This document shows, one piece after another, positions 49,425-58,076 of a DNA stretch of 64,000 nucleotides. The stretch's first letter is position 1. The number at the start of each line of letters is the position of its first letter. A program made the position numbers and the translations under genes. A model generated the notes under the pieces. It was not told the DNA's origin. It was given only the letters and a program-made list of their open reading frames with translations, and ran no database searches. Source of the DNA: JAGVPT01 sp963772165. Its GTDB lineage: Bacteria > Bacteroidota > Ignavibacteria > UBA10030 > UBA8401. The stretch spans positions 124,001 through 188,000 of the forward strand of contig CAVYWA010000010.1 in the NCBI GenBank assembly GCA_963772165.1, written 5' to 3'.

Positions 49425-50552
49425 TCATCCTTTATACCAATCTGTTTTAGGCGTGTAGGTTGTTTTCAATGTAGATTTCAGGCGGTGACGTTCAATCGCC
49501 AATTGAATGAGTTTATCGAGAAGGTCGGGGTACGAGAGGCCGGAGGCTTCCCAGAGTTTCGGAAACATGCTGATGGACGTGAAACCCGGTATCGTGTTGA
49601 TCTCGTTGAGAAAAATTTTCGACCCGTTTCCCTGCACAAGAAAGTCGACACGCGCCATCCCTGAACAATCCAGAACCTTGAAGGCTTTGCATGCGATATA
49701 TTGAATTTTTCTCACTGCCCATTTCGGAATATCGGCCGGGATGATCGCCGTTGACTTTCCATCGACGTACTTTGCATCGTAGTCGTAGAATTCGTTCGAC
49801 GGAATAATTTCTCCGAGTACAGACGCCGCCGGTTTATCATTCCCAATAACGCCGCATTCGATTTCTCGCGCTTTTTCAATAGACTTCTCCACGATAATTT
49901 TTCTGTCGTATTGGCCAGCGAGAGCAACCGCATCAATCAATTCTTTTCGGTCGTGCACTTTGCTAATGCCGATGCTTGAACCGGTGTTCGACGGCTTCAC
50001 AAAGCATGGGTATTGAAGCTCTTCTTCAATCCGGTCGATGATTTTTTTCTCATTCTCCTCAAACTCCGAAATCAAAAAAGAAAGACCTTGCGCGACGCGG
50101 ATTTTTGCTGCCTCCAATACCTGTTTTTGAATCATCTTATCCATGCCGACAGCCGAACCGAGCACGCCGGCTCCCACATACGGAACGCCCGCGAGTTCGA
50201 GCAGGCCTTGCACTGTGCCGTCTTCGCCAAACGTGCCGTGCATGACGGGGAAAACGACATCAATATTTTGAATTTCAGCGATACCGGAAGTGTTGATTTC
50301 CACAAGCCCTTGTTTGCGCGGGTCCGGCAGGAGAAGATGCTCGGGAAGGCTTTCAACGGAAGATTTTTCTTTCAACAATTTTACCGCGTCCTTCGAACTC
50401 AGCCATCGCCCTTCAGGCGTGATGCCGATCGGGAAGACGGTATACTTCTTTCTGTCAAGCGCGTCGATGATCGAAGAGGCGGACACGAGCGAAACCTCAT
50501 GCTCCGCAGACCGTCCGCCAAAAAGAATGCCAACTCGAATTTTATTTTCCAT
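49425..50552 (-). CDS. ddl: D-alanine--D-alanine ligase
   Basis: Joins two D-Ala for peptidoglycan precursor synthesis. About 375 residues from the ATG at 50552; an in-frame TTG at 50564 is less likely. Family marks: KIRVGILFGGRSAEHEVSL, VFPVMHGTFGEDGTVQGLLE, the ATP-grasp stretch PCFVKPSNTGSSIGISKV, EKSIEKAREIECGVIGN and the end region FLNEINTIPGFTSISMFPKL. The ligand is on the long side, as in Bacteroidota enzymes. It is encoded downstream of metF with a possible very short gene between. Confidence 0.95.
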   Translation of the reverse strand: MENKIRVGILFGGRSAEHEVSLVSASSIIDALDRKKYTVFPIGITPEGRWLSSKDAVKLLKEKSSVESLPEHLLLPDPRKQGLVEINTSGIAEIQNIDVVFPVMHGTFGEDGTVQGLLELAGVPYVGAGVLGSAVGMDKMIQKQVLEAAKIRVAQGLSFLISEFEENEKKIIDRIEEELQYPCFVKPSNTGSSIGISKVHDRKELIDAVALAGQYDRKIIVEKSIEKAREIECGVIGNDKPAASVLGEIIPSNEFYDYDAKYVDGKSTAIIPADIPKWAVRKIQYIACKAFKVLDCSGMARVDFLVQGNGSKIFLNEINTIPGFTSISMFPKLWEASGLSYPDLLDKLIQLAIERHRLKSTLKTTYTPKTDWYKG

Positions 50553-50571
50553 GGTACTGTACAATCCCTGA

Positions 50572-50709
50572 TTATGCTGACGCGCTTAACCGTTTCTTTA
50601 TTTCTTCGGCATTCGCGCGAAATTCTCCCCCGATGTCAATATCCAGAAATTCAAAATTCACGAAACGGCGGTTATTCTCGGCTGCCGAAATTTCCGTTTT
50701 CCCTGTCAA
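50572..50709 (-). CDS. Possible short protein (about 45 residues) between metF and ddl
   Basis: A frame open from TTG 50709 to TAA 50572 gives a chain containing KTEISAAENNRRFVN and DIDIGGEFRANAEEIKKRL. Codon use is like that of neighbouring genes and the acidic/basic pattern looks protein-like. It could be a small gene or the 3' remnant of a longer one, since no ATG and no strong RBS are visible and the frame is closed upstream within metF. I do not recognise the family. Confidence 0.3.
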   Translation of the reverse strand: MTGKTEISAAENNRRFVNFEFLDIDIGGEFRANAEEIKKRLSASA

Positions 50710-50717
50710 CGAAAGGA

Positions 50718-51635
50718 CTATGTGAACGCACTCAAATTTGTAATCTGAGTTTTAAAACTTTCAGAGTTTTTGACGCCGAGCGTTTCGTAAATCTTGAGCG
50801 TTGCTTTGGATTTATTGAGTGTATAAAAATGTACTCCCCGCACATTGTGATCGATAAGGTCCCGTACCTGCTCTGTCGCCCAATGCACTCCGACTTTCTC
50901 CACATACTCATCATTTTCGGCGCGAGAGAGCGCTCGCAGCAACTTGGCAGGGAAATGGGCGCCTAACGCAAGGTTGGCCATCCGCGCGAGCCCTTTCCGT
51001 GATGTCACCGGCATAATCCCGGCGATGATCGGAACACGGATACCGGCAAGCTGCGCCCGTTCGCAGAAATCAAAAAAATCGTTGTTGTCGAAAAAAAGCT
51101 GAGTGCAGACGTAGTCGGCCCCCTGATCCACTTTTAACTTCAGGTATTCCATCTCTTTCAATCTGTTCGGTGTATCAGGATGCCCTTCGGGAAAACCGGC
51201 AACTCCGACCCCCAGCGCGGGAAAATATTTCTTAATGAACGCCACCAGTTCCCCGGCGTATGTAAACCCATCCTTCACCGGAACAAACGACTGCTCTTCC
51301 CGTGACGGGTCGCCCCTCAACACCATCACATTTTCAATGCCGCTCGCCTGGTACTTCGTAAGAATTTTCAGAATTTCGTCCCTCGTGGACCCGGCGCATG
51401 TGAGATGAGAAACAATTGTGAGGTTGGTTTCCTTTTGCAGTTTCACCACAAGTTCATGAGTAAGCTGGCGCGTCGATCCGCCCGCACCGTACGTAACGCT
51501 GACGTACGAAGGCTTCAAAGGCGTAAGGTCTTTGATAGTGGAGAAAAGATTCTTTGATGCTTCTTCATTCTTCGGGGGAAAAAATTCGAAGCTCAGAGAG
51601 GGGTGATTTTCCTCCAACACCTTCGATATGTGCAT
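50718..51635 (-). CDS. metF: Methylenetetrahydrofolate reductase
   Basis: Reduces 5,10-methylene-THF to 5-methyl-THF for methionine synthesis, using FAD. The 305-residue product has LSFEFFPPKNEEA at the N-terminus, YVSVTYGAGGSTR, HLTCAGSTRDEI, VMVLRGDPSR, and ADYVCTQLFFDNNDFFDF. GGAG is placed 8 nt before the ATG. The leader holds a terminator-like hairpin, and the likely -35 box is part of a repeat element. No metE or metH is in the window. Confidence 0.95.
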   Translation of the reverse strand: MHISKVLEENHPSLSFEFFPPKNEEASKNLFSTIKDLTPLKPSYVSVTYGAGGSTRQLTHELVVKLQKETNLTIVSHLTCAGSTRDEILKILTKYQASGIENVMVLRGDPSREEQSFVPVKDGFTYAGELVAFIKKYFPALGVGVAGFPEGHPDTPNRLKEMEYLKLKVDQGADYVCTQLFFDNNDFFDFCERAQLAGIRVPIIAGIMPVTSRKGLARMANLALGAHFPAKLLRALSRAENDEYVEKVGVHWATEQVRDLIDHNVRGVHFYTLNKSKATLKIYETLGVKNSESFKTQITNLSAFT

Positions 51636-51660
51636 TCACTGCTCCAATGTAGATAGGGAG

Positions 51661-51687
51661 AAAAAAAACCCTGCCGCGGAGGACAGG
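51661..51687 (-). terminator. Hairpin plus U8 tract in the metF upstream region
   Basis: On the minus strand CCTGTC/GGCAGG (with one G-U pair, 51687-51670) is followed by a G and eight T (51668-51661). The shape is an intrinsic terminator for transcripts coming from the HNH-like gene side, about 280 nt downstream of that gene. The predicted metF start site falls inside the hairpin, so metF mRNA from the promoter at 51688-51717 would escape it. Confidence 0.5.
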
Positions 51688-51717
51688 ATTATAATACTCA
51701 ATTAGAAGCCATCTCAA
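51688..51717 (-). promoter_or_regulatory. Promoter of metF, -35 box inside a MITE-like repeat
   Basis: On the minus strand TTGAGA (51717-51712), 18 nt, then a perfect TATAAT (51693-51688). The -35 hexamer lies within the terminal inverted repeat of the element at 51703-51882, while the -10 lies outside it. The start site would be near 51681, about 46 nt before the metF ATG. Confidence 0.45.
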
Positions 51718-51882
51718 AAATGGTTTCGATGTAGAATGCATTTGTAAATGTCATGCTGAGCGTAGCGAAGCATCCACGACACTGAAGCCTCGTAGATTCA
51801 CGATGCATAATTATCATGGATTCTTCACTCCGCTTCGCTCCGTTCAGAATGACATTTTTGGGGGTTTTTGAGATAGCTTCTA
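51703..51882. repeat. MITE-like nested inverted-repeat element with TA ends
   Basis: A 180-nt element. Outer arms are 51703-51720 (TAGAAGCCATCTCAAAAA) and 51865-51882, 18 bp with one mismatch, and both ends are TA. Inside, AAATGTCATGCTGAGCG (51746-51762) pairs with 51841-51857 at 15 of 17 positions. The central part carries further short palindromes such as AGCGAAG/CTTCGCT. There is no coding capacity. TA ends and arms of this size fit non-autonomous elements of IS630/mariner type (inference). The GTCATnCTGAnCG core is a frequent dispersed repeat in bacteria. Confidence 0.7.
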
Positions 51883-51967
51883 GATATTCTTTTTCAAGAA
51901 ACATCACATACTGTGCATCGTGGCAAAGCGTTCATCGCCCGAGCCGGGCGGCATGGTAATCGTGTCG

Positions 51968-52291
51968 CTACTCTCCCAGAATTCCTTTTACCGTCCGCTC
52001 TGTCAAAATAAGCTCGTTCTCAAATTCCACCAACTGGATGAGGTCATAAATGAGCGGCGCAAAGGTTTTTTCGTGCATCATCACTGTATCCAGATGTTTG
52101 CGGCATAATGTTACACCGTTTTGGTACCGTTCACCGTTTTCGTCACTTTTGCCGTTCTCCATGATAAACAGGACTTCAGGAGCAGTCGTCACACCGCAGC
52201 CGGGCCACTGGCAGCGAAGGTGGTCGCGTTCCAGGATGTACGCCCGAAGCAATTCGTTTTGATTGGGGGTATGTGTGCTTGGAGGAGGCAT
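51968..52291 (-). CDS. Small HNH-fold-like zinc-binding protein
   Basis: About 107 residues from the ATG at 52291. The core RDHLRCQWPGCGVTTAPEVLFIMENGKSDENG ... GVTLCRKHLDTV has the Cys pairs and final CxxH of an HNH/treble-clef fold (RCQWPGC and TLCRKH). The His that would serve as general base in HNH nucleases, usually in an HH dipeptide in the first strand, is replaced (EVLFIM). It may thus be an inactive or nucleic-acid-binding variant. No clear RBS was found. It is followed by the repeat element and then metF. Confidence 0.6.
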   Translation of the reverse strand: MPPPSTHTPNQNELLRAYILERDHLRCQWPGCGVTTAPEVLFIMENGKSDENGERYQNGVTLCRKHLDTVMMHEKTFAPLIYDLIQLVEFENELILTERTVKGILGE

Positions 52292-52374
52292 CAATATAGT
52301 ATCACGTCGAATTCAGGCACAATGTATACTTTTTCCCGTCGGAGTCAAGAGACAAAGAGCATGAAGGCTCGCTC

Positions 52375-53592
52375 TTACTCGTATCGCAATGCGTCAATCG
52401 GGTTAAGCATTGCTGCCTTGCGTGCGGGATAAAATCCGAAAAAAATGCCCACCCCGGCGGCGAAAAGAAATGCAAGCCCCACCGACGACGCGGCAACCAG
52501 CGTTGGCCAGCCCGCAAGTTTAGAAATCAAATTTGAAGACCCAACTCCCATAATGACGCCGAGGAGCCCTCCTGCCATGCTCAAGACTACCGCTTCGACG
52601 AGAAATTGCATCAGAATATCCCTACCGCGGGCGCCGATCGACATGCGAATGCCAATTTCGCGCGTTCGTTCTGTGACAGAGACGAGCATGATATTCATGA
52701 TACCAATCCCACCGACGAGGAGCGATATCGATGCAATCGATGCGAGCAAAATGGTCAGCACTTTTGTTGTCGCCGAGGCTGCGTTTGCGATTTCAGTCTG
52801 GTTCCGGATAGTAAAATCATTGTCTTCCCACGGCTGGATCTTATGACGCACGCGCAACAGGTCCGTTATTTGACTCTGTGCATCGTCCATCGATTTCTCG
52901 CTCACCGCAGAAACCATCATCATTCCAAGATACGTCACTCCCATCATTTTCTTTTGGACCGTCGAATACGGGGCAATGACGATATCGTCCTGATCCTGGC
53001 CCTGAGCAGACTGCCCTTTTGGCGAAAGAACACCTACAACCTTAAAAGGCATTTTCTTAATTCGAATAACCGCGCCAACGGCATTAGAGCCTTTAAAAAG
53101 GTTGTCGACGACGGTTTGTCCGAGGATACAGACCTTGGTAGCACTGCGAACGTCGGCATCGGTAAAAGGAGCGCCGCTCGAAAGAGGCCAGCTCCGGATA
53201 TCGAGATAATCCGGGTTCGATCCGGTGATGCGCGTCCCCCAATTTTGTTCTCCGAAGACTAACTGACCCGAGGTCATAATGACAGGGGAAACCATGGCCA
53301 CCGAGGGGCATTGAGTTTGAATCGCTGCAAGGTCATCGGCATTCAGCGTTGTAACGGAACCGGTGCCTGTCCGAACGCCTCCTTGATTCAATGAGCCGGG
53401 GAAAATCAGGATCACGTTTGTTCCCAGCGACGCTATTTGCTGCTGTATGCTGACCTGCGCTCCCGTTCCAACGGCCATCATCGCGATCACGGCACCGACA
53501 CCAATGATGATCCCGAGCATCGTTAGGAACGAGCGTAATTTGTTCCGGCCGAGAGAAAGGGTAGAGACCTTCATGATGTTCAAAAAGTTCAT
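52375..53592 (-). CDS. MacB-type ABC transporter permease
   Basis: A 405-residue permease with an N-terminal helix (RSFLTMLGIIIGVGAVIAMMAVGTG). A large periplasmic MacB core domain (about 45-265, beginning QVSIQQQIASLGTNVILIFPG) and three C-terminal FtsX-type helices (ILLASIASISLLVGGIGIMNIMLVSV onward) follow. MacB-type exporters move substrates such as lipopeptides or antibiotics from the periplasm through an outer-membrane channel. Here permease and ATPase are separate genes. The start overlaps the ATPase stop by 4 nt. No TolC-like gene is in the window. Confidence 0.92.
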   Translation of the reverse strand: MNFLNIMKVSTLSLGRNKLRSFLTMLGIIIGVGAVIAMMAVGTGAQVSIQQQIASLGTNVILIFPGSLNQGGVRTGTGSVTTLNADDLAAIQTQCPSVAMVSPVIMTSGQLVFGEQNWGTRITGSNPDYLDIRSWPLSSGAPFTDADVRSATKVCILGQTVVDNLFKGSNAVGAVIRIKKMPFKVVGVLSPKGQSAQGQDQDDIVIAPYSTVQKKMMGVTYLGMMMVSAVSEKSMDDAQSQITDLLRVRHKIQPWEDNDFTIRNQTEIANAASATTKVLTILLASIASISLLVGGIGIMNIMLVSVTERTREIGIRMSIGARGRDILMQFLVEAVVLSMAGGLLGVIMGVGSSNLISKLAGWPTLVAASSVGLAFLFAAGVGIFFGFYPARKAAMLNPIDALRYE

Positions 53593-54356
53593 GCGGCCAC
53601 CTCTTCTTCTTCATCAACACCCGCCGGCATCGCTTTCAGTTGTTCTACGGCGATTCTGCGGGTTGCTACCGGAAAATCTTTTTTTACTCTTCCGTCTTTG
53701 AAAACAACATTCCGCTTTGCATACTCCGCGATGTCCAGTTCGTGCGTCACCAGCATGATGGTGATTCCCTTTTCGTTCAGCTGCTGGAAAATTTCCATCA
53801 CTTCAACGCTCGTCCTGCTGTCCAGGTTGCCCGTCGGTTCATCCGCAAGGATGATCGACGGATCGTTGACAAGGGCGCGCGCAATAGCAACACGCTGCTG
53901 CTGCCCGCCGGAAAGTTGATTCGGCATGTGCTGCCACCGGTCTTCAAGGCCGACGATCCGCAGAGCTTCCATCGCCTTCTCTCTCCGGGCCTTATTCGAC
54001 AATGAACGATAAAACATCGGCAGCTCGACATTTTCCAGGGCCGACGTGCGAGAGAGAAGATTAAAGCCTTGAAAAACGAATCCTATTTTTTCATTACGAA
54101 TGCGCGCAAGACTATCCCTGCTGAGTTGGCTGACGTTCACACTATCTAAAAAATATTCCCCTTTTGTCGGAACATCAAGGCAGCCCATAATATTCATGAA
54201 CGTGGATTTTCCGGAACCCGAAGCACCCATGATCGCTACGAATTCACCGCGATACACATCAAGCGAGACGCCGCGCAACGCATGAACTTCGACATCGCCC
54301 ATCTCGTATGTTTTGACGATATGGCTGACGTGGATGAGAGAATTGTTTTCCGGCAT
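53589..54356 (-). CDS. ABC transporter ATP-binding protein (MacB/LolD type)
   Basis: A 255-residue ATPase from the ATG at 54356, which has GGAGG 7 nt upstream. The frame runs back to 54512, but that part overlaps macA out of frame. Walker A is GASGSGKSTFMNIMG, the signature LSGGQQQRVAIARAL, Walker B IILADEPTGNLDS, and the switch His is in LVTHELDIAEY. It ends in a Glu/Asp-rich tail. It pairs with the MacB-like permease (4-nt overlap) and follows the adaptor gene by 1 nt. Confidence 0.94.
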   Translation of the reverse strand: MPENNSLIHVSHIVKTYEMGDVEVHALRGVSLDVYRGEFVAIMGASGSGKSTFMNIMGCLDVPTKGEYFLDSVNVSQLSRDSLARIRNEKIGFVFQGFNLLSRTSALENVELPMFYRSLSNKARREKAMEALRIVGLEDRWQHMPNQLSGGQQQRVAIARALVNDPSIILADEPTGNLDSRTSVEVMEIFQQLNEKGITIMLVTHELDIAEYAKRNVVFKDGRVKKDFPVATRRIAVEQLKAMPAGVDEEEEVAA

Positions 54357-54357
54357 A

Positions 54358-55599
54358 TTAGAACCTCCGTCCACCACCGCCTTGCGGCGTAAACGGGGTT
54401 GCTGCCGCGGTAGGCTTCTGCGACATGACCCCGACAACGACTTCTTGCCCCTCTTCGATCTTCCCATGAACAATTTCCGTATACGTCCCGTCGGCAATTC
54501 CTGTGCGCACATAAATCGGGGTCAGCTTTTTGCTCTTCCCGACAACCCAGAGGCGCGTCGGCGGACGCGAAGTTTGTCCCGCCGCTCCACCTCCCTGCAT
54601 TTGCGCGTACTGGCTTCTCCGTTCCGCCGCCTTCGCCGAATCTTCAGGAGCGCCCGTTGAATCCTTTCGCACTTCAATTTGGTCGGGGAGAGGTTGAAAA
54701 CGGAAAGCGATGGTAGGAATTTTCAAAACGTTTTCTTTTTTTGTGACAAGAATAGTTATTGTTGCCGTCATGCCCGGCATGAGCTTCAGATCCGGATTCG
54801 GGACATCGATGATCACGGTATACGTAATGACGTTCTGCACCGTTACCGGCATGAGCCGAATTTGCGTTACCGTCCCGTGAAACGTCTGATCGGGATACGC
54901 GTCAACGGTAAAGAGCACCTCTTCTCCATTCTGCACCCTCCCGATATCGGCTTCATCAACAGCCGCCTGCACCTGCATTTTGGTGAGGTCGTTGGCGATG
55001 GTAAAAAGAGTCGGAGTGGAAAAACTTGCGGCAACTGTCTGGCCGATGTCGACGGCGCGTGAAATAACGACACCATCGATCGGCGCGGTAATCGTCGCAT
55101 ATTTCAGATTAATAATAGCGCGGTCAAGCTGCGACTGAGCTGACTTTTGCGCTGCCGTGTTCGATTCATACGTTGTGATGGCAGCATCGTAATCTGCCTG
55201 GGCAGCAAGTCCTTTTGCCAAAAGGTCTTTCTCACGCAGGTAGGTTCGTTTCGAATCATCGGTCTGTGCTTTTGCTTTCTCCAAACTCGCTTGAGCATCT
55301 TGAACAGCAGAGGCAAGAAATGTCGGGTCGATAAGTGCAATGACCTGCCCTTTCTTTACTTTACTATTCCAGTCCACATATAATTTCGAAATTGTGCCTG
55401 AAACCTGCGTTCCCACATCTACCGTCGTATCGGCGCTTAGTGTCCCGGTGGCCGTCACGACCACCTGAATGTCCCCGCGGGTGACTTTTTCGGTACGATA
55501 CATGACATCCGGCGAAGTCCCGCTGGAAAAATAGAAAAATCCTCCTGCACCGATAACGGCGACTGAAAGGATAATGATGAGCATGAATCTGTTTTTCAT
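54358..55599 (-). CDS. MacA-like periplasmic adaptor subunit
   Basis: A 413-residue membrane-fusion protein. An N-terminal helix (FMLIIILSVAVIGAGGFFYF) is followed by a biotinyl-lipoyl-like segment (GTQVSGTISKLYVDWNSKVKKGQV), an alpha hairpin (about 95-160), a second lipoyl half (ATITAPIDGVVISRAVDIGQ), a beta-barrel domain (EEVLFTVDAYPDQTFHGTVTQI) and a membrane-proximal domain. It ends in a Gly-rich tail (FTPQGGGGRRF). It is the adaptor of the tripartite MacAB-like exporter formed with the next two genes. Confidence 0.93.
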   Translation of the reverse strand: MKNRFMLIIILSVAVIGAGGFFYFSSGTSPDVMYRTEKVTRGDIQVVVTATGTLSADTTVDVGTQVSGTISKLYVDWNSKVKKGQVIALIDPTFLASAVQDAQASLEKAKAQTDDSKRTYLREKDLLAKGLAAQADYDAAITTYESNTAAQKSAQSQLDRAIINLKYATITAPIDGVVISRAVDIGQTVAASFSTPTLFTIANDLTKMQVQAAVDEADIGRVQNGEEVLFTVDAYPDQTFHGTVTQIRLMPVTVQNVITYTVIIDVPNPDLKLMPGMTATITILVTKKENVLKIPTIAFRFQPLPDQIEVRKDSTGAPEDSAKAAERRSQYAQMQGGGAAGQTSRPPTRLWVVGKSKKLTPIYVRTGIADGTYTEIVHGKIEEGQEVVVGVMSQKPTAAATPFTPQGGGGRRF

Positions 55600-55726
55600 T
55601 GTATTCCGCTATTTATTAATTGTTGTCGTTTAATCCTTGCATAGGTTTGACACATAACCAGTTACGAGGTTTAAGAAGGTGTTCCGTCCCCTCTGCCTCG
55701 AATGCGCATCGAGGCTTATGCGGTAC

Positions 55727-55754
55727 AAAATACGACTTGCAGCGCAATTTTCAA
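55727..55754 (-). promoter_or_regulatory. Candidate promoter for the macA-ATPase-permease operon
   Basis: On the minus strand TTGAAA (55754-55749), 16 nt, TATTTT (55732-55727). The transcript would start near 55720 with a 7-bp hairpin GCCTCGA/TCGAGGC at 55695-55715 at its 5' end, and a leader of about 120 nt before macA. Confidence 0.4.
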
Positions 55755-55767
55755 AAAGCAACGCTGT

Positions 55768-58020
55768 CTATTTTTCGTGCTGTGAAGCGAATACTGCCAT
55801 CGCCGTGATATTGACGATATCGTTCACTTCCACTCCCGGCGTGAGAAGATAGACTGGTTTGCGAATGCCGAGCAAGATCGGCCCAATGGCCGATGCACCG
55901 CCGACTCGTGATAATAGTTTGTAAGCAATGTTCGCCGAAGTGAGGTCCGGACAAATGAGAACGTTCGCCGGTTCTTTAAGCGTGCTAAAAGGGTAGAGTT
56001 CAGTAAGCATCTCAGAGCTCATTGCGGTGTCTGCCATCATCTCACCGTCAACGATGAGATTCGGGTCCCGTTGTTTAATGAGTTCGGTCGCTCTCCGGAC
56101 CTTTTCCGTCAACGGATGCTGTGTGCTACCGAAATTACTAAACGAAAGCATCGCGACACGCGGAACAACGTCAATCCGTTTTACTCGTTCTGCGGTTAAG
56201 AGTGCGATCTCGGCAAGGTCTTCAGCCGTCGGTTCAATATTAACCGTCGCATCAGCGATGAAGAGAGTCTGATTCTTAAAGATCAGCATGTATAATCCTG
56301 CAATCCTGTGTACCCCATCTTTTGTCCCGATGATCTGGAGCGCAGGACGGACCGTATCCGGGTAATGTTGAGTGAGCCCGGAAATCAACCCATCGGCGTC
56401 GCCGTTTCTCACCATCATCATCCCAAACTCGTTGTTGTTTTTCATATGGCGTTCAGCAACGTACCGCGTGATCCCTTTTCGTTTTCGCAATTCGAAATAT
56501 CCCGTAACATATTCGTCAAATTTCGGCGATTTCTTCGGGTTGACGACCTCAACGTCTGCCAGATCCAAACCGAGATCAGAGATTTTTTGGCTGATTAAGG
56601 TCCGGCTCCCGAGAAGGATCGGTGTTGCGATTTTTTCTTCAACAATAATATTCGCAGCGCGGAGAATTTTATCCTCCTGGCCTTCGGGGAATACAATGCG
56701 CTTCGGAGCCTTTTGTGCTTTGTGGATGTAGAACCGCATCATCTCGCGCGTTCTGCCCAGGCGTGCTTCGAGGCGGTCCTTATAGGCTTCAATGTCCGCA
56801 ATCGGGGTGCGCGCTACGCCCGTTGCCATGGCGGCTTGTGCGACGGCTACCGTCTCCCACATGAGCACACGCGGGTCAAACGGCTTTGGAATAATATACT
56901 CCCGCCCAAACTCAATCCGCTTGCCCCCATACACACGAATAACGGAATCGGGAACGTCCTCTTTGGCAAGTTTCGCTAACGCGTGTGATGCCGCAATTTT
57001 CATCTCGTCGTTGATCGCCTTCGCCCGCACATCCAAGGCTCCCCGGAAGATGAACGGAAAACCGAGCACGTTGTTGACTTGATTAGGATAATCGGACCGC
57101 CCCGTTGCTATAATGAGGTCATCGCGTGCGCTGAGAGCATCTTCGTACGTAATTTCAGGGTCGGGGTTCGCCATTGCGAAGACGATCGGCTTGTCAGCCA
57201 TCGACTTCACCATTTCTTTCGAGACAATTCCTTTTGCCGAAACGCCGCAGAAAACGTCGGCGCCCTTCATTGCCTCAGCGAGCGTGCGTGCATTCGTATC
57301 GGAAGCAAAATACTCTTTGTATTTGTTCATTCCTTCTGTCCGGCCTTTGAAGACCACGCCTTTTGTATCGACAAACAAAATATTTTCATGCCGGACGCCA
57401 AGTTTCTCGTACAGTCGGGCGCAGGCCATGCCCGCAGCCCCGGCGCCGGTGAAGACAACCTTCACCCGGTCGATTTTTTTCCCGACAACTTCCAGCGCGT
57501 TGACGAGCGCAGCCCCGCTGATAATTGCCGTGCCGTGCTGGTCATCGTGAAAAACCGGAATGTTCATTACTTTCTTCAGCTCTTCTTCGATGTAGAAGCA
57601 TTCGGGAGCTTTGATGTCCTCGAGATTGATTCCGCCGAATGTCGGCTCCAGCATTTGCACCGCTTTAATAATGTCATCGGGGTTGTGGGAATTCAGTTCG
57701 ATGTCGAAGACGTCGATGTCAGCGAATCGTTTGAAGAGCACTCCCTTCCCTTCCATCACCGGTTTTCCGGCGAGCGGCCCGATATCCCCAAGCCCGAGGA
57801 CCGCGGTCCCGTTCGAGACAACAGCAACGAGATTTCCTTTTGCCGTGTAAAGGTAAGCGTCATCGGGGTTCACCGCGATATCGCGGCAGGGCTCGGCAAC
57901 CCCAGGGGTGTATGCCAGCGACAAATCTCTCTGGGTGGCGCAGGGCTTTGTGGAGACAACTTCGATTTTTCCCCTTCGTCCTTGTGAATGATAATCTAAC
58001 GCGTCTTGTTTTCGTATCAT
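55768..58020 (-). CDS. maeB: NADP-dependent malic enzyme with phosphotransacetylase-like domain
   Basis: Decarboxylates malate to pyruvate with reduction of NAD(P). The 750-residue product has the malic-enzyme half at about 1-425 (SLAYTPGVAEPCRDI, TAVLGLGDIGPLAGKPVMEGK, FHDDQHGTAIISGAALVNAL, VVFTGAGAAGMACARLY). A phosphate acetyl/butyryltransferase-like half follows at about 430-750 (RIVFPEGQEDKILRAA, GDADGLISGLTQHYPDTVRP). This is the MaeB architecture, in which the second domain is thought to mediate regulation by acetyl-CoA. AAGGAGG lies just before the ATG. Confidence 0.95.
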   Translation of the reverse strand: MIRKQDALDYHSQGRRGKIEVVSTKPCATQRDLSLAYTPGVAEPCRDIAVNPDDAYLYTAKGNLVAVVSNGTAVLGLGDIGPLAGKPVMEGKGVLFKRFADIDVFDIELNSHNPDDIIKAVQMLEPTFGGINLEDIKAPECFYIEEELKKVMNIPVFHDDQHGTAIISGAALVNALEVVGKKIDRVKVVFTGAGAAGMACARLYEKLGVRHENILFVDTKGVVFKGRTEGMNKYKEYFASDTNARTLAEAMKGADVFCGVSAKGIVSKEMVKSMADKPIVFAMANPDPEITYEDALSARDDLIIATGRSDYPNQVNNVLGFPFIFRGALDVRAKAINDEMKIAASHALAKLAKEDVPDSVIRVYGGKRIEFGREYIIPKPFDPRVLMWETVAVAQAAMATGVARTPIADIEAYKDRLEARLGRTREMMRFYIHKAQKAPKRIVFPEGQEDKILRAANIIVEEKIATPILLGSRTLISQKISDLGLDLADVEVVNPKKSPKFDEYVTGYFELRKRKGITRYVAERHMKNNNEFGMMMVRNGDADGLISGLTQHYPDTVRPALQIIGTKDGVHRIAGLYMLIFKNQTLFIADATVNIEPTAEDLAEIALLTAERVKRIDVVPRVAMLSFSNFGSTQHPLTEKVRRATELIKQRDPNLIVDGEMMADTAMSSEMLTELYPFSTLKEPANVLICPDLTSANIAYKLLSRVGGASAIGPILLGIRKPVYLLTPGVEVNDIVNITAMAVFASQHEK

Positions 58021-58076
58021 GATAGTCCTCCTTACAACGTTTAAATCAGTTTCACGGTATGTGGAGCGTGAGTCGT

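Noticed and set aside
57079..57987. 302-codon plus-strand frame
   Set aside because: Antisense to maeB; no recognisable domain.
58049..58064. Possible parS site near parAB
   Set aside because: Only the left half (GTTTCACG) matches; the right half does not form the inverted repeat.
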